Counted from the first letter of the stretch, positions 19,501-29,258 are shown. The stretch: 47,073 bases of DNA from an uncultured Clostridium sp. (GCA_948465565.1 CAOJXR010000009.1:1-47073), one strand, 5' to 3'. Numbers and translations: made by a program. The notes: a model not told the origin generated them from the sequence alone.

Positions 19501-22500
19501 TCATCATCATAGTAATCTACTAGCTCATTAATCTCAACATCATTAGTTTCAGAATTATTGTAAGCCCTTATAACATATGTTGCAAAAACACGTAACTCTG
19601 TTCCCTCTTTTATTTCCTGTACTTTACTAATAGCATTACAATATCTTTGGTAACTTTGATATGCAACATCAGAAGCATATAAGCCTAATGTATATCCACC
19701 ATCATTTTTAAATTTCTCAAGTTCAATTAATAACTCGTCATATTCAGTCTTATCCCCATAAGGGTTAAACTCTTTAGTTACCTTCTTTTCATTAACAACA
19801 ACTGTTACTTTATATAAATCCTTAAGAACACTAATATCTGTTTCTTTTCTTTCCTTCAATCCCAAATTTATATGTAACATGTAATCAGCTATATATCTCT
19901 TATTTCCATCAACATTCTTATTTAAAGTATATTCCCATTCATCAGTTGGTAACTTAGTTCTAAAATCATCTTTGTTTACACTAACATCATGTGTAGATGT
20001 ATCATTATAAAAAGTAGTTGCAACCATTCTGTATCTTTTATATTCTTCATTTGTTGTACTTTCATCAACCCAAGTAACTTTTGCAGGGTTTTCATCATCT
20101 GTATAAGGTGACTTTAATGTAGATTTAATTCGTGCTTTTCCTGTATTTTCTTCAGTTATATTCTCACCTTTATATGATAATTCATTAGAAAGTTGCATAT
20201 CAGTAAACTCGCCATCCCATGTAGCAGCAGGGCTATCTGGGTCTACATCTTCTGAATTATAACTTGCACTTTCCCCAGTTTCATTAGTTGTATTAGTATA
20301 TCCTTTTGTATCAGTTCCACTTATTTGAGAATCTCCTGTAATCTCACCAAAAGTTTGGTCAAATTTATATCTACTATCAACTTCCTCAAAAGCAAGTGAA
20401 CTATCTTTATAAGCATCTGGATTTTCTTTAAATTGAGCTGTCGTACCTTGTGTGCCATCACTATTTGCCATATATGTAGTACTCATTAAGACTTGTCCAT
20501 CATATTCAAACTCTACAACATAGAAATATTTTGGTCCTCCACCAGGAGCCTCAAGTCTATCAATTCCCCAATGTCCAACATCATCAGTATAAATAGGCCA
20601 TTCAATTCTTCCAGTATCATTATCATGTGCAATCGCCTCTTTAACCTTTGAAGTTCCAGAATATAAGTACACAGTTACAGCAATATTTTTAATACCGCTT
20701 TCCTTATCAATATCAGTCTGTCTAATACCATCAATTGCATTATTTATTTTTTTACTATCTTCATCAACCCAAACATCACCACCTACAGTAGTAGTTAAAT
20801 CTATTTCCCACTCTATTTTTAATGACGCTGGACTACTATCTGGAACAACTACAAGATTATCTTCATTATACATTGTAAGCTCGCCATACAATCTATTAGC
20901 CATAAGTACTCTCATTGTTGGCTGAATATCAATATCTCCAACTTTTGTTCTTTGAACTATTACATAAGCCGAATTGGTCTTATCACATGCTGCTGTAACA
21001 GGAGTCTCCTCCCCTGTCTCTGGGTCAATATTAGTCGTTCCTGTATCTACGCTTGTTGAACATTTTCCAAATGAAATCGCATTTATTTCCCATTTCCACT
21101 TCTCAACTGTTCCTGTTGTTTCTTCTTTTTCTGCCTCTATAGTCAAACATCTAAATTCAAACTCTAAACCAGTTATCTTATGAATTCCTTCTCCATACTC
21201 AAGTACAATATAAAATTCTTCATCAGTATGTGGAACAGCATCAAAATTAGTAAATACAGTAGAGCCATCTACTTGTGGCACCTTGTCTCCTAATGTTCCT
21301 ATTTTCTTTCTCTCAACATCTACTAATCGTCCCTCAGCATTTCTTTCCTTATACGCAAATCCCCATCCTCCTTCACTAAGTTTCATTTTAACTTCTTGAT
21401 CATCTTTCATTACACTTAGCACTGGATCACCAGTAATACCAGCAAATTGGTTATTATTTGCATACACTTCTAAATATTGAATTGAAAAAGGTCCAACAGT
21501 ATATTCCTGAGTTTCTGCATTATAATCCACCTTAACATCAGATACTTTAGTAAGGTCTTTTATTGTTTTTTGATAATTAACAGTAGCCTCACCTTCAATA
21601 TCTCCGCCAACATTTCTTATCACATCATGCATTTGATTAAATATAGCCGCTTCATGTAGTTTTCCATTAGCACTATGTGCTGAAAAACCTTCTTTATCAG
21701 TAGATTTCTTCTCTTGATATTTATCAAAAATATCCTTAATTACATCAATTTTCAATTTATCAGAACTCTTGCTATTCTCAATTGTTGCTTTATCTTGTTC
21801 CAATTGAGTCTTTTGCATTTGAAGTTCATTAATTCTATTTTGCAAATAACTCTTATATTCCTCATAACTCATAGTAGCTTTATTAGGAGTAGTTTCTTCT
21901 TGCCATGTCCCTTTATTAGCTCCTGTGATATATTTATAGCCTTCTATTTCATTTTTAGCATTTTCAATTTTTTGTTTAGCTTCAGCAATATTCTTCTCAC
22001 ATTGCTCTATAATCCTTTTATCATTTTTAAGAGTAGCATCTGTACGATTAACTTCTTGTTGTTTATTATCAACAAGTAATTGTGCTTGACTAACCTCAGA
22101 TTGTTTATTATCAACTTCATACTGTTTATCATCAAGTACTACCTGTTTTTCTGAAACCAATACTTGTTTATTTGCAATTATTGCTCTTTTTGCACTCAAC
22201 TCATTTTGCTTTTTTTGAAGTTCTTTTTCTTTTTCACTTATCTCTACATTCTTTTTGGAAATTTCAGTATCATTTCCACCATTATTACGTAATTCATTTA
22301 ATTCCTGATTTAACAAATTCAATTCATTAGTTAAGTTTGCAACTTCTAAAGTCAATCCATCTACAGTCTCTTGTAATTTAACTATATCTGAATTTAATCT
22401 ACTAATTTGCCCTTGTATTGCCTGACGCTCTCTATTTACTTTAGAAAATTCTTGTTGTTTATTTCGTAAATCTGTTTGCAAGCTTTTCAATTCTGATTTT

Positions 22501-23519
22501 AACCCAGCTAATTTTTGTTCATCAAAATCTCTATAACCTTCAAACATAGCTTTGCCTTCTTGCTCACTTGCAATAAATTGCTCTAAACTTGCAATTGTAC
22601 CCTCTAACTCTGTAATTTTAGCCTGTGCACTTTGGTTATCTGTATTCAAAATCGTCAATTCTTGATTTAATTGCCCAATCAAAACATCAATTTCTTGTAG
22701 TTGTTGGTTAAGTGTTGCTATAGCCTGTTCAGCAGCAGCCTCTATATCTTCTGCTCTAGGATCATTCTCTGGTAGAAAATACTCAAATTCTCCAGCATCT
22801 CCTGAAAGAGTAGCAGAACTGCTATCCCTATTCCACCAAGCTATATTAGCCTCAGATTCAGCAGGTTTCAAACCAACTGTATTAGCATTTGCTTCTGCAA
22901 GTAAATATGCAATATTATCATTTATATGCTTTTCAGCAGGAGAACTAATTTGGTAATTAGTTATTCCAGTAGCATATACAATAAGTGGAAACTTAGAAGG
23001 TATATCGCTACTAGCACCCATTGCACTCTTTGGACTGCATGCAGTAATTACTGAAGAAGATTTCACACTACCTGAATATGCTGTAGCAGTTATTTTTAAT
23101 TCATAAGTCGCTTCCCCACATTGTCCATGTGTCACAGGTCCAGCAATCAAAATCCTTCTAGGGTCATTATCAGGTATAGTAGTACCTACAGGCGGAGCAT
23201 TATATTTATCAAGTTCATTACTATATCCCTCAATTGTTTTATTAACTATAACTTTATCAGCAGTACCAATTTTTACCCAACCAGTTATATCAATTTTGTT
23301 TTTCTTCTTTACGAAAAATGGGCTACCATGTTTATTACAAAATATTGATGAATGACTAACCATGTCATCAAAATATAATTCACCAACAAATGGTCCGAAA
23401 TCAGCTTTATAATCTTGTTCAAGTTCAATTCCCAAAACCTCTGAAGTCATTAAAACATATCCCAAAAACACACAAATTATTAAACAGAAAAGAATTGTAT
23501 ATATATTACTCTTTTTCAT
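16509..23519 (-). CDS. Giant SdrD-like surface protein with a long coiled coil
   Basis: A 2,336-residue protein. Its start codon overlaps the upstream stop by one base (TAATG), and its AGGAGG site lies inside the last codons of the upstream gene, so translation is coupled. N-terminal signal peptide or anchor (YTILFCLIICVFLGYVLM). A small Cys-containing domain follows, then a heptad-rich coiled coil of roughly 330 residues (about 262-600, Gln/Lys/Glu/Leu-rich, repeating phrases such as VDNKQ). After that come the GPFSIQYLEV domain shared with the paralog, an SdrD-type domain (GGDVWVDEDSKK), further beta domains (MWGVVWEDKK), a C-terminal membrane helix (VVQIVGMCTVLVGLVIIFVI) and a basic tail. 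There is no sorting motif. The matching paralog (3515-10910) has a flexible Asn/Gly linker and no coiled coil. No CGG codon is in frame, and this copy is intact. A surface filament or scaffold is plausible but inferred. Confidence 0.88.
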   Translation of the reverse strand: MKKSNIYTILFCLIICVFLGYVLMTSEVLGIELEQDYKADFGPFVGELYFDDMVSHSSIFCNKHGSPFFVKKKNKIDITGWVKIGTADKVIVNKTIEGYSNELDKYNAPPVGTTIPDNDPRRILIAGPVTHGQCGEATYELKITATAYSGSVKSSSVITACSPKSAMGASSDIPSKFPLIVYATGITNYQISSPAEKHINDNIAYLLAEANANTVGLKPAESEANIAWWNRDSSSATLSGDAGEFEYFLPENDPRAEDIEAAAEQAIATLNQQLQEIDVLIGQLNQELTILNTDNQSAQAKITELEGTIASLEQFIASEQEGKAMFEGYRDFDEQKLAGLKSELKSLQTDLRNKQQEFSKVNRERQAIQGQISRLNSDIVKLQETVDGLTLEVANLTNELNLLNQELNELRNNGGNDTEISKKNVEISEKEKELQKKQNELSAKRAIIANKQVLVSEKQVVLDDKQYEVDNKQSEVSQAQLLVDNKQQEVNRTDATLKNDKRIIEQCEKNIAEAKQKIENAKNEIEGYKYITGANKGTWQEETTPNKATMSYEEYKSYLQNRINELQMQKTQLEQDKATIENSKSSDKLKIDVIKDIFDKYQEKKSTDKEGFSAHSANGKLHEAAIFNQMHDVIRNVGGDIEGEATVNYQKTIKDLTKVSDVKVDYNAETQEYTVGPFSIQYLEVYANNNQFAGITGDPVLSVMKDDQEVKMKLSEGGWGFAYKERNAEGRLVDVERKKIGTLGDKVPQVDGSTVFTNFDAVPHTDEEFYIVLEYGEGIHKITGLEFEFRCLTIEAEKEETTGTVEKWKWEINAISFGKCSTSVDTGTTNIDPETGEETPVTAACDKTNSAYVIVQRTKVGDIDIQPTMRVLMANRLYGELTMYNEDNLVVVPDSSPASLKIEWEIDLTTTVGGDVWVDEDSKKINNAIDGIRQTDIDKESGIKNIAVTVYLYSGTSKVKEAIAHDNDTGRIEWPIYTDDVGHWGIDRLEAPGGGPKYFYVVEFEYDGQVLMSTTYMANSDGTQGTTAQFKENPDAYKDSSLAFEEVDSRYKFDQTFGEITGDSQISGTDTKGYTNTTNETGESASYNSEDVDPDSPAATWDGEFTDMQLSNELSYKGENITEENTGKARIKSTLKSPYTDDENPAKVTWVDESTTNEEYKRYRMVATTFYNDTSTHDVSVNKDDFRTKLPTDEWEYTLNKNVDGNKRYIADYMLHINLGLKERKETDISVLKDLYKVTVVVNEKKVTKEFNPYGDKTEYDELLIELEKFKNDGGYTLGLYASDVAYQSYQRYCNAISKVQEIKEGTELRVFATYVIRAYNNSETNDVEINELVDYYDDDFTLVEEDFYTSIVNDDMKRENIRVAEAPYYRICDASAANDWKPSREATLEGYSEENSGDIVWEIDGTTGNKLKTKDLTENKIKNTQCAEIFTTYEVDQVGYNNMKDNNSATMADRSNLLKEHYNIAEVANYSTYYSELDLEPEGNYHPYKAGWVSGKVDRDSAPNNINRDDLTNEDGYEDDTYMAPMLKIELKTTERDMWGVVWEDKKSEDVDYDAKVGDGVYNGEDAVDGVEISLFEVINLSEVNSAGSYAGDFDGYEYYYKVPNQFYNFPEGSQNGNDGTGPVVTGSSTRGDGNWYIYGFLAGDYTIRFDYGKNTDQNCVIYKNDGSSSSEEIIRRNGQDYENTRFLGNCLTDGAINDKFLDLTGTVVPSDLAVSKARDNESRRMVVNSYSRTIENGTAEKLRDRLSNDEEYVQATQMFSETPIMQIEVEDPKILQRNDTPNGTPANPLYVEGKNNVNNDAYRYSIPNINFGMEERAKTDIRLEKYIDTIYLYKSGTVICQVAVKEDGTVDAQNEYTQYLDKLTYIGHQTYDGSAASGMCQQGFFAIEVENEYMSDLSLVIKYKIKIINSSETDFTGALSRCFAPSTMVEAASATNMVDLYEVGDVAISDLYEDGISTNTTLHKLIEDQYSRSGEVDDKVSELIATGDTYSIDPTDSLRPEAIVYGKYVGRYYYENRIGEDGDVYEFTNHQLKTIDTPTLPSINITYSGDNVVKTTVDQVIEYIDIDTSLDLDENTAMENTSWTLVDPEDEADGTIVALKNLLSDSSYKDYGRTEDDGRGIYDEKGRKFFRNSNVNIAISDNERLSRDDNNRVVYNSTSVQSAYNPYLTTELVPTSYSADEKENSSVIYVITRKNTTSDDEANSMKMDNLAEVLVYSNTIGRRDVNSVPGNAMAIAKENGFWLAGYNSIDHYGMRNIDDYTNVGGAGAIYDWTRYPENDQFAPEYVTIIPPTGTAYMTIVQKNVVQIVGMCTVLVGLVIIFVIKQKKLYGNRQI

Positions 23520-26500
23520 TATACATACCTCCTTTTCTCAATTATTCTCCATACACTAATTGATAAAAGAACAATTACAATAATTCCAACTAAAACCACT
23601 GGGAGAACACCAATTGATAAACCTGTTGAAACACCTATAATAGCATCTGCATAAGATAAATCATCTTCTCCATCTAGCTGATTTCCTGGTATTGAATCAA
23701 TATCAGGAATACCCTTATCATTAATAGCATCAGCAATCTCTACTGTATTATGAATTAAGCCAATATCATCATCAGTAATATTTTTAACAAGTATTAATCT
23801 TAATACTCTCTCCTCACCAGGTTCAATTACATCTTTATCTAAACTTCTACTATAAACATTTCCATCACTTTCCATATACCAATCTGGGTTTATAGAAGAA
23901 TCAAATGTTAGTCCATCAGATATATAATCAGCAATTTTAGTAACCTTTCCAGGAACTGTACCCTGATTCTTCACTGTTATTTTATACTCAATAAATACCT
24001 TTGAACCATTAACTAACTTAGGATTAATATCAACTTTTGCAAGCTTTGGATTTTCTTGATAGAAAGATGTATTTTCTGCACTATTTTGTACAGTCATTTT
24101 AACTACATCCGCATCAATTTTCATATCAAATATACTATCATCTGACAATTCCAAATTAACATTTGAAATACTTCTATTATCAATCGAAATATTATCTGTC
24201 ATATAACTATTATTTACATTAAGTACATTAGATTGATTTTGCAATATTGTTTCAGAATCCCTTGAACGAATAGCATAATTATCCTCATCATAATTAAATT
24301 TAGCATAATATTTACCATTCTGTAGATCCTTAAACACATATCTACCAGAAACATCTGTAATAGTAGTTGCCACTTTTTCATTTGTTTCCGAATTATACAA
24401 ATCAACTACAATACCTGATATAGCCTCTTTTGACTGGTTTTTATTGTCAATATATGTAGACCCTGTAATTTCATAATTACTGTCTTCCAAGTTATTTTCA
24501 ACAACAGTATAATTTGTCTCAGAAGCAAACTCTTCATTTAAAGCACTTGCTTTTAATCTAGTATATCCTATACCAACACCATTTTTATTTGCTCGTGCAT
24601 TAATTGTAACTATTGCACTTTCTCCCTTCTTTAAACCAAAAGGTATTGCTTTATCAAGGCTAGGAACATTGGCTATTGACGTAGTTTCACCATTAATATT
24701 AATATCCAAAGTTTGAACATCAATATTATCTGATTTTTCAAGTATCATTTTAAAATTATACATGTCAAACTTAGTATTATTTTTAACTTCATACTTATAT
24801 GTAACTTTTTCATCTTCTAATATATATCCAACATCATTTTGATTTAGTAAACGAATATTTACATCTGGCAAATAAAATACCATTTTATTTTCATAAATTA
24901 CATTATTTCCCTCATTAGATGAACAAGTTGTTTCAGAATTAACTACAAATTCACTACCTGTTAAATCACCTTTATTTAGTACAATTGTATATGTAATCGT
25001 AATTGATTCATTACTATTAAAAGTTGGAAGTATAACTTCTAATAGCCCTATATTTTGATAATACTGAATTTTAGCATCATCTCTACCCTCAACTTTTACA
25101 TCTGTAACAGAAACTTCTTTTGAAAATTGTCTTGTAAATATAAAATTAGTTAAATTGTTTTCTGAAACATTAACAACACTTGTCGTACAATTTGTAGGAA
25201 CACCTGCTATTTTCTCTCTATTAATTCCAGCATCAGTAATAGTATATCTCGCTTTTTCAACTGGATATTCAGCTGTTTCAATACTAATAACATCCGCATT
25301 GTCAGATTTTACTACAGCAGAAGCCTTAAATTCCTCTACATTCTTATCTAATCTAAAAGTATTAAATCCAACAAAAATTCTTTTTTCTTTAAATGCTCCT
25401 ATTTCATCAGCAAATATACGTATATATTTATCATCCATCTCAGCACGTAGTCCCTTTTCAGACCTTACATAAGCAGGACAAAAACCATCCATCATTGGAA
25501 GTTCAATATTTACATTAGACGCATCTACATTACTTGTGTTAGTAACAAAAATCTCAAATTCAGCATCTGATAATTCATAAATTCTATCTTGTACTAAATC
25601 CATTGATATATCTAAAGTAGCTCTACTTTGAGTTTTATATCCAATTTCATCTGCTGAAGAACTCGAATAACTTGATAAACCTTTTCCCCCTGAAATCTCC
25701 TCATAATATGTAGCATAAGTTCCATAAAATGCATCACCAGCACTTAATCCAGCTGGAATCATATAATCATATTCAAACTCTAAACTCCCACCAGGTTGTA
25801 GAACATAATCACTATTTAATAAAATCAAATATGATTTTATCGCACCTGTTTTATAATAATTTGTACTCCAACCATTTGCTTCATCATCCAAATCAGTTGT
25901 TGCCTCACCATTTTGTGAATAATAGACTGTATATAAAAGTTCATCGTCTCCATTAGTAATCGGTGAATCCAAAATTGTATCAACTGTTGTTCCTAAATCT
26001 CTATCTGTTAATATATCTTTATTACCTGCAAAAGGTAAACGTCCAAGTATTTGGAAATTAGCATAACTATTAGACGTGTTATTCATTATAGAAATAAACA
26101 TTGTAGCAAGTTTAGCAGGCGCATTTTCTTCTATAAGTTCGGATTGTGCCCCTTGATTTACGGATGTAACCCTACTACTATTATTGTCATCATCTGTATT
26201 ATCTGCATTATTTGTATTGTTCTCATTATTATTAGGCTCAGACTCAACATGTTCAGGTTCAGCTGTCTCAGTAGTTTGAGCATTCAATAAACCTTCAGGA
26301 ACTTTATATGTAATTGGAATAATAGATGTTCCATTTTTAGGATATGCTATTTCTTCAGAAGAAATATACATATTCCAATCTATTTCACCTGCATAACTTG
26401 TTGAATTTTCGTTATAATAACACATTTCAGCATATTCAGTAATATTTCCTGTAAACTCATCTACATACATATCAACATCAAATGAAATAATTGTACCATC

Positions 26501-28426
26501 AGTTTCCTTATTTAAGTTATATGATGACTGCAAACCATTTAATGTAACTCTAATAATTATAAAACCATCATCTTCAAAATTTTCAACATTTCCAATCTCT
26601 AATTCGCCATTAGCATAAAATAAATCTATATTTCTTATTTTAATATCACGAACAGCTCTAGGTAATCTAATTTCAAAAACTGGGTTCTCATATAAATCAG
26701 AGGTATCCTCATTATTATTTAACCTAATTTTAAAATTAATTCCTTCATTTTTGACAGTAGTAGATAACTCTGTTTGAGCAATATCTAAAGTAGCCTTAGA
26801 CGCTGTATTTTTAACATTTATAACATTTACAGCTTCACCTAAACTATCTTTTGTATCATCTTGATATATAGCAAATCCCTCAGATACATTTACAAGTTTA
26901 TAAAAATCTCGTATAACATCACGTGAATAATCTAAGCTTCTAATCACCTTTTTACTTAAAACTGATATAGAACCATCATTTATAGGTTTTGAAGTTTTAA
27001 TTTTTATTTTAGAAATAGGCATATCATATTCAAACTTGAAAAACCCATTTTCATCAGCGTCATCTTCAACAGAAAACACCTTAAGAATTTCATCATTCAA
27101 ATTTAAAATTTGTATTGTACCTAGTTCACCTAAAACATTAGCTAAATTTTCCTTAGAAAACTCTGTTGTTTTATATAAAGACATCATACTATTTTCGTTC
27201 TGTGTCTTATATATAGCCTCATTTTTGCCAACAAAATACTCATCTTTATCTACAATCTCTAAAGATTTAAATAAATCAGCCCTATTAATATTAAGCACAT
27301 CTTTTTTATCATAAACAATCTCATATCTCTCAGCTCCAGAATTAGCAATCAAATACCCTTTACTAATATCTGTTTCTTTTTCTTCCTTCGTATATTGAAC
27401 TGCATTTCCAAAAACGTTATTTAAATCATATTGAACATTAAAAGTTTTAAATTCTTCAAAATCAGAATAATTATTCAAAGTAAAATCAACATAAGAATCA
27501 ATAACTCCATTCTCACTATCCTCACCTATATATGTATAAGTAATAGTGTATATATCTTCTCCATAAGAATTATAAATTCTTCCATCATTATCACTATTCT
27601 GAACATTTATAACTAATTCATCATATCCATTAATATCATAATTTTCAGCAGAAAAATCAATATTATAATCTTCTCTCCCCTGTGTATATGCAAGTTTATC
27701 TGCATTAACTTTAAATTCATGTAAAACCATTCCATTAATTTGAGGAATAGCAACTTTAAGCTTTGACCCTCTAAGAGGTATATTATTTTTTCCATTTTCT
27801 CCAGACACCTTAACTACAGTCTGAATAATCTTTCCATTTATATCATCTAACTTAAAATCAATATTTTTAACAATATGGCTTTCTATAACTGTTGATGTCT
27901 CTTCCTTCCATGAAAGTTCCAAATCTATTTCTTTCTCAATTTTATGTTCTTGGGCATCGTTATCTACATAAATTCCTGAAAAAACAATTTTATTTACATT
28001 TTTTAAATATGCTAAATCTACAACATCATCTCTCTTAAATTCAATCGGAATTGAAATATATTCAGTATTATCTTTACTGATTGTTCTTAATTTTATTTCA
28101 TTATCTTTAATTTGAATATCACTATCTTTTTTTATCTCAAAATTCAAGTAATTTTTAAAACTTAAAGTTCCAGACTTAATATATCCATTCTTTTTTAATC
28201 CAATTTCAAAATTAACTGTTAGCGATTTTTCATTAACATCACAAACAAGCGAGTCTGCTTTTAAAGCATTTTCACTAGAGAAATATCCCATAACTGTAAC
28301 AGCTTCATCCTGATTTTCAGCAGCAAATACAAAACTTCCAGTTACAGGCAAAAGTTCTGTTAATACAAATAATAACAAAATTAAAATTGCTACTATTTTG
28401 TTCAATTGTTTTTTCATAGTTAGCAT
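23519..28426 (-). CDS. Giant DUF11/SdrD-type exported protein, first gene of the first surface unit
   Basis: A 1,635-residue protein starting at the ATG at 28426 (AAAGGG site eight bases upstream; an ATG three codons in is a less likely alternative). Signal peptide (IVAILILLLFVLTELLPVTG, FAAEN cleavage region). The body parallels the 10907-16177 product: N-terminal beta domain (LKKNGYIKSGTLSFKN here, VQRSGYLKNAKIDIKN there), an Asn/Asp-rich spacer (around residue 730), DUF11-like repeats, one SdrD_B-like domain (GSTYIDNKNQSKEAISG), and a final repeat ending in ISDGLTFDSSINPDWYMES. A C-terminal membrane helix and basic tail (RIIEKRRYV) follow. It lacks the acidic 12-residue repeats of its paralog. 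Coupled to the next gene and likely co-expressed with it. Confidence 0.87.
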   Translation of the reverse strand: MLTMKKQLNKIVAILILLLFVLTELLPVTGSFVFAAENQDEAVTVMGYFSSENALKADSLVCDVNEKSLTVNFEIGLKKNGYIKSGTLSFKNYLNFEIKKDSDIQIKDNEIKLRTISKDNTEYISIPIEFKRDDVVDLAYLKNVNKIVFSGIYVDNDAQEHKIEKEIDLELSWKEETSTVIESHIVKNIDFKLDDINGKIIQTVVKVSGENGKNNIPLRGSKLKVAIPQINGMVLHEFKVNADKLAYTQGREDYNIDFSAENYDINGYDELVINVQNSDNDGRIYNSYGEDIYTITYTYIGEDSENGVIDSYVDFTLNNYSDFEEFKTFNVQYDLNNVFGNAVQYTKEEKETDISKGYLIANSGAERYEIVYDKKDVLNINRADLFKSLEIVDKDEYFVGKNEAIYKTQNENSMMSLYKTTEFSKENLANVLGELGTIQILNLNDEILKVFSVEDDADENGFFKFEYDMPISKIKIKTSKPINDGSISVLSKKVIRSLDYSRDVIRDFYKLVNVSEGFAIYQDDTKDSLGEAVNVINVKNTASKATLDIAQTELSTTVKNEGINFKIRLNNNEDTSDLYENPVFEIRLPRAVRDIKIRNIDLFYANGELEIGNVENFEDDGFIIIRVTLNGLQSSYNLNKETDGTIISFDVDMYVDEFTGNITEYAEMCYYNENSTSYAGEIDWNMYISSEEIAYPKNGTSIIPITYKVPEGLLNAQTTETAEPEHVESEPNNNENNTNNADNTDDDNNSSRVTSVNQGAQSELIEENAPAKLATMFISIMNNTSNSYANFQILGRLPFAGNKDILTDRDLGTTVDTILDSPITNGDDELLYTVYYSQNGEATTDLDDEANGWSTNYYKTGAIKSYLILLNSDYVLQPGGSLEFEYDYMIPAGLSAGDAFYGTYATYYEEISGGKGLSSYSSSSADEIGYKTQSRATLDISMDLVQDRIYELSDAEFEIFVTNTSNVDASNVNIELPMMDGFCPAYVRSEKGLRAEMDDKYIRIFADEIGAFKEKRIFVGFNTFRLDKNVEEFKASAVVKSDNADVISIETAEYPVEKARYTITDAGINREKIAGVPTNCTTSVVNVSENNLTNFIFTRQFSKEVSVTDVKVEGRDDAKIQYYQNIGLLEVILPTFNSNESITITYTIVLNKGDLTGSEFVVNSETTCSSNEGNNVIYENKMVFYLPDVNIRLLNQNDVGYILEDEKVTYKYEVKNNTKFDMYNFKMILEKSDNIDVQTLDININGETTSIANVPSLDKAIPFGLKKGESAIVTINARANKNGVGIGYTRLKASALNEEFASETNYTVVENNLEDSNYEITGSTYIDNKNQSKEAISGIVVDLYNSETNEKVATTITDVSGRYVFKDLQNGKYYAKFNYDEDNYAIRSRDSETILQNQSNVLNVNNSYMTDNISIDNRSISNVNLELSDDSIFDMKIDADVVKMTVQNSAENTSFYQENPKLAKVDINPKLVNGSKVFIEYKITVKNQGTVPGKVTKIADYISDGLTFDSSINPDWYMESDGNVYSRSLDKDVIEPGEERVLRLILVKNITDDDIGLIHNTVEIADAINDKGIPDIDSIPGNQLDGEDDLSYADAIIGVSTGLSIGVLPVVLVGIIVIVLLSISVWRIIEKRRYV

Positions 28427-28462
28427 AAACTCTGCCCTTTCTATCTAATTATACCTACTCCT

Positions 28463-28490
28463 ATATTAGTAATTATAAAAATTTAGTCAA
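28463..28490 (-). promoter_or_regulatory. Predicted sigma-A promoter of the first surface unit
   Basis: On the minus strand, TTGACT (28490-28485) and TAATAT (28468-28463), 16-base spacer, about 37 bases before the start codon. An A/T-rich block with AATAAAAAyTTAATACAA and a TCCGTAAAT motif lies further upstream, as before the paralogous unit. Confidence 0.55.
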
Positions 28491-28682
28491 TATCTTAGTT
28501 TTTCTAAGAAAAAAAACACTAAATCATAATAATTTACGGATATAGACAAAAAACGCTAACATTCGCTTTGTATTAAGTTTTTATTACATTTTTAAAATTT
28601 ATAAGAAAAATCACATTTTTTAAGTGAATTTCATAATATATTTTAAAAAGCTTTGCATATATTGAAACTAGGAGGAAAATCA

Positions 28683-28799
28683 ATGAATAATCTTGATATG
28701 AACGCTATTATGAAAATGTTATCCAAAATGGACAAAAAAGACCTAGAAGCCGGGCTTGCCAAAGCTCAAGAAATATTAAACCAAAAAAAGGATAACTAG
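28683..28799 (+). CDS. Small 38-residue protein of unknown function
   Basis: ATG at 28683 behind a strong AGGAGG site. The product (MNNLDMNAIMKMLSKMDKKD...) is short and helical, with regular Met/Leu and Lys spacing, and is not recognisable by family. It heads a run of three small same-strand genes, 43 bases before the next one and divergent from the giant surface genes. The good ribosome binding site and its place in the cluster support a real gene. Association with sporulation is inferred from the neighbours only. Confidence 0.6.
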   Translation: MNNLDMNAIMKMLSKMDKKDLEAGLAKAQEILNQKKDN

Positions 28800-28842
28800 A
28801 ACTAACCTACATTACTCTTAAGCCAAAATAAGGAGGTATTTT

Positions 28843-29258
28843 ATGAATGAAGATTTAGCTAAACAATTATCTAGTATATTAAACGATAAAAACATAGACC
28901 TAAATCAAATAATAGACAACTTTAAAGCTAATTCTTCAGGAGAAAATACCGAAAATAATACCACACAAAATAATAACTCAGACTCTCAAAACAATAATAA
29001 ATCAAACTCCCAAAATCCAAACAATAACTCACCTTTTCGGACAATTTGATATGGATACAATCCTTAAAATGCAAAAATTACTAAGTCTAATGAATACTAA
29101 TCGGAAATAGTCAAGATGAAGCCCTATTAAAAGCTCTAAAACCATATATGAGAGGTACTAGAAAAGAAAAAATTGACCAATACATAAAACTTTTACAGAT
29201 ATTAAAAATGTTTGAAAAATTTAAAGAAATGGGAGGCAATATAAGTGACTTTTTATAA
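28843..29258 (+). CDS. 137-residue protein whose frame needs two CGGA recodings
   Basis: Starts at 28843 behind AAGGAGG. The zero frame ends at 29049, but an in-frame CGG at 29038-29040 precedes that stop. Skipping C gives GQFDMDTILKMQKLLSLMNTN, which itself meets an in-frame CGG at 29102-29104 two codons before TAG. Skipping C again gives GNSQDEALLKALKPYMRGTR..., ending in GGNISDFL and TAA at 29256-29258. The joined protein has a helical N-terminus, an Asn/Ser-rich linker (about residues 31-63) and a helical C-terminal half (MDTILKMQKLL ... IDQYIKLLQILK). This arrangement resembles small clostridial sporulation-accessory proteins, but I cannot name the family. The final codons overlap the next gene's GTG start and carry its GGGAGG site, which supports translation in the recoded frame. 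Otherwise it would be a pseudogene with two identical-type lesions. Confidence 0.7.
29038..29041 (+). other. In-frame CGGA recoding site 2
   Basis: Frame reads CCT TTT CGG ACA ATT TGA. Skipping C gives TTT (C)GGA CAA TTT GAT. This is the only one of the five sites where the P-site tRNA (Phe, TTT to TTC) could re-pair after a +1 slip. Confidence 0.72.
29102..29105 (+). other. In-frame CGGA recoding site 3
   Basis: In the frame entered at site 2, the sequence reads ACT AAT CGG AAA TAG. Skipping C gives AAT (C)GGA AAT AGT CAA. It lies 63 bases after site 2 in the same gene. Confidence 0.72.
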
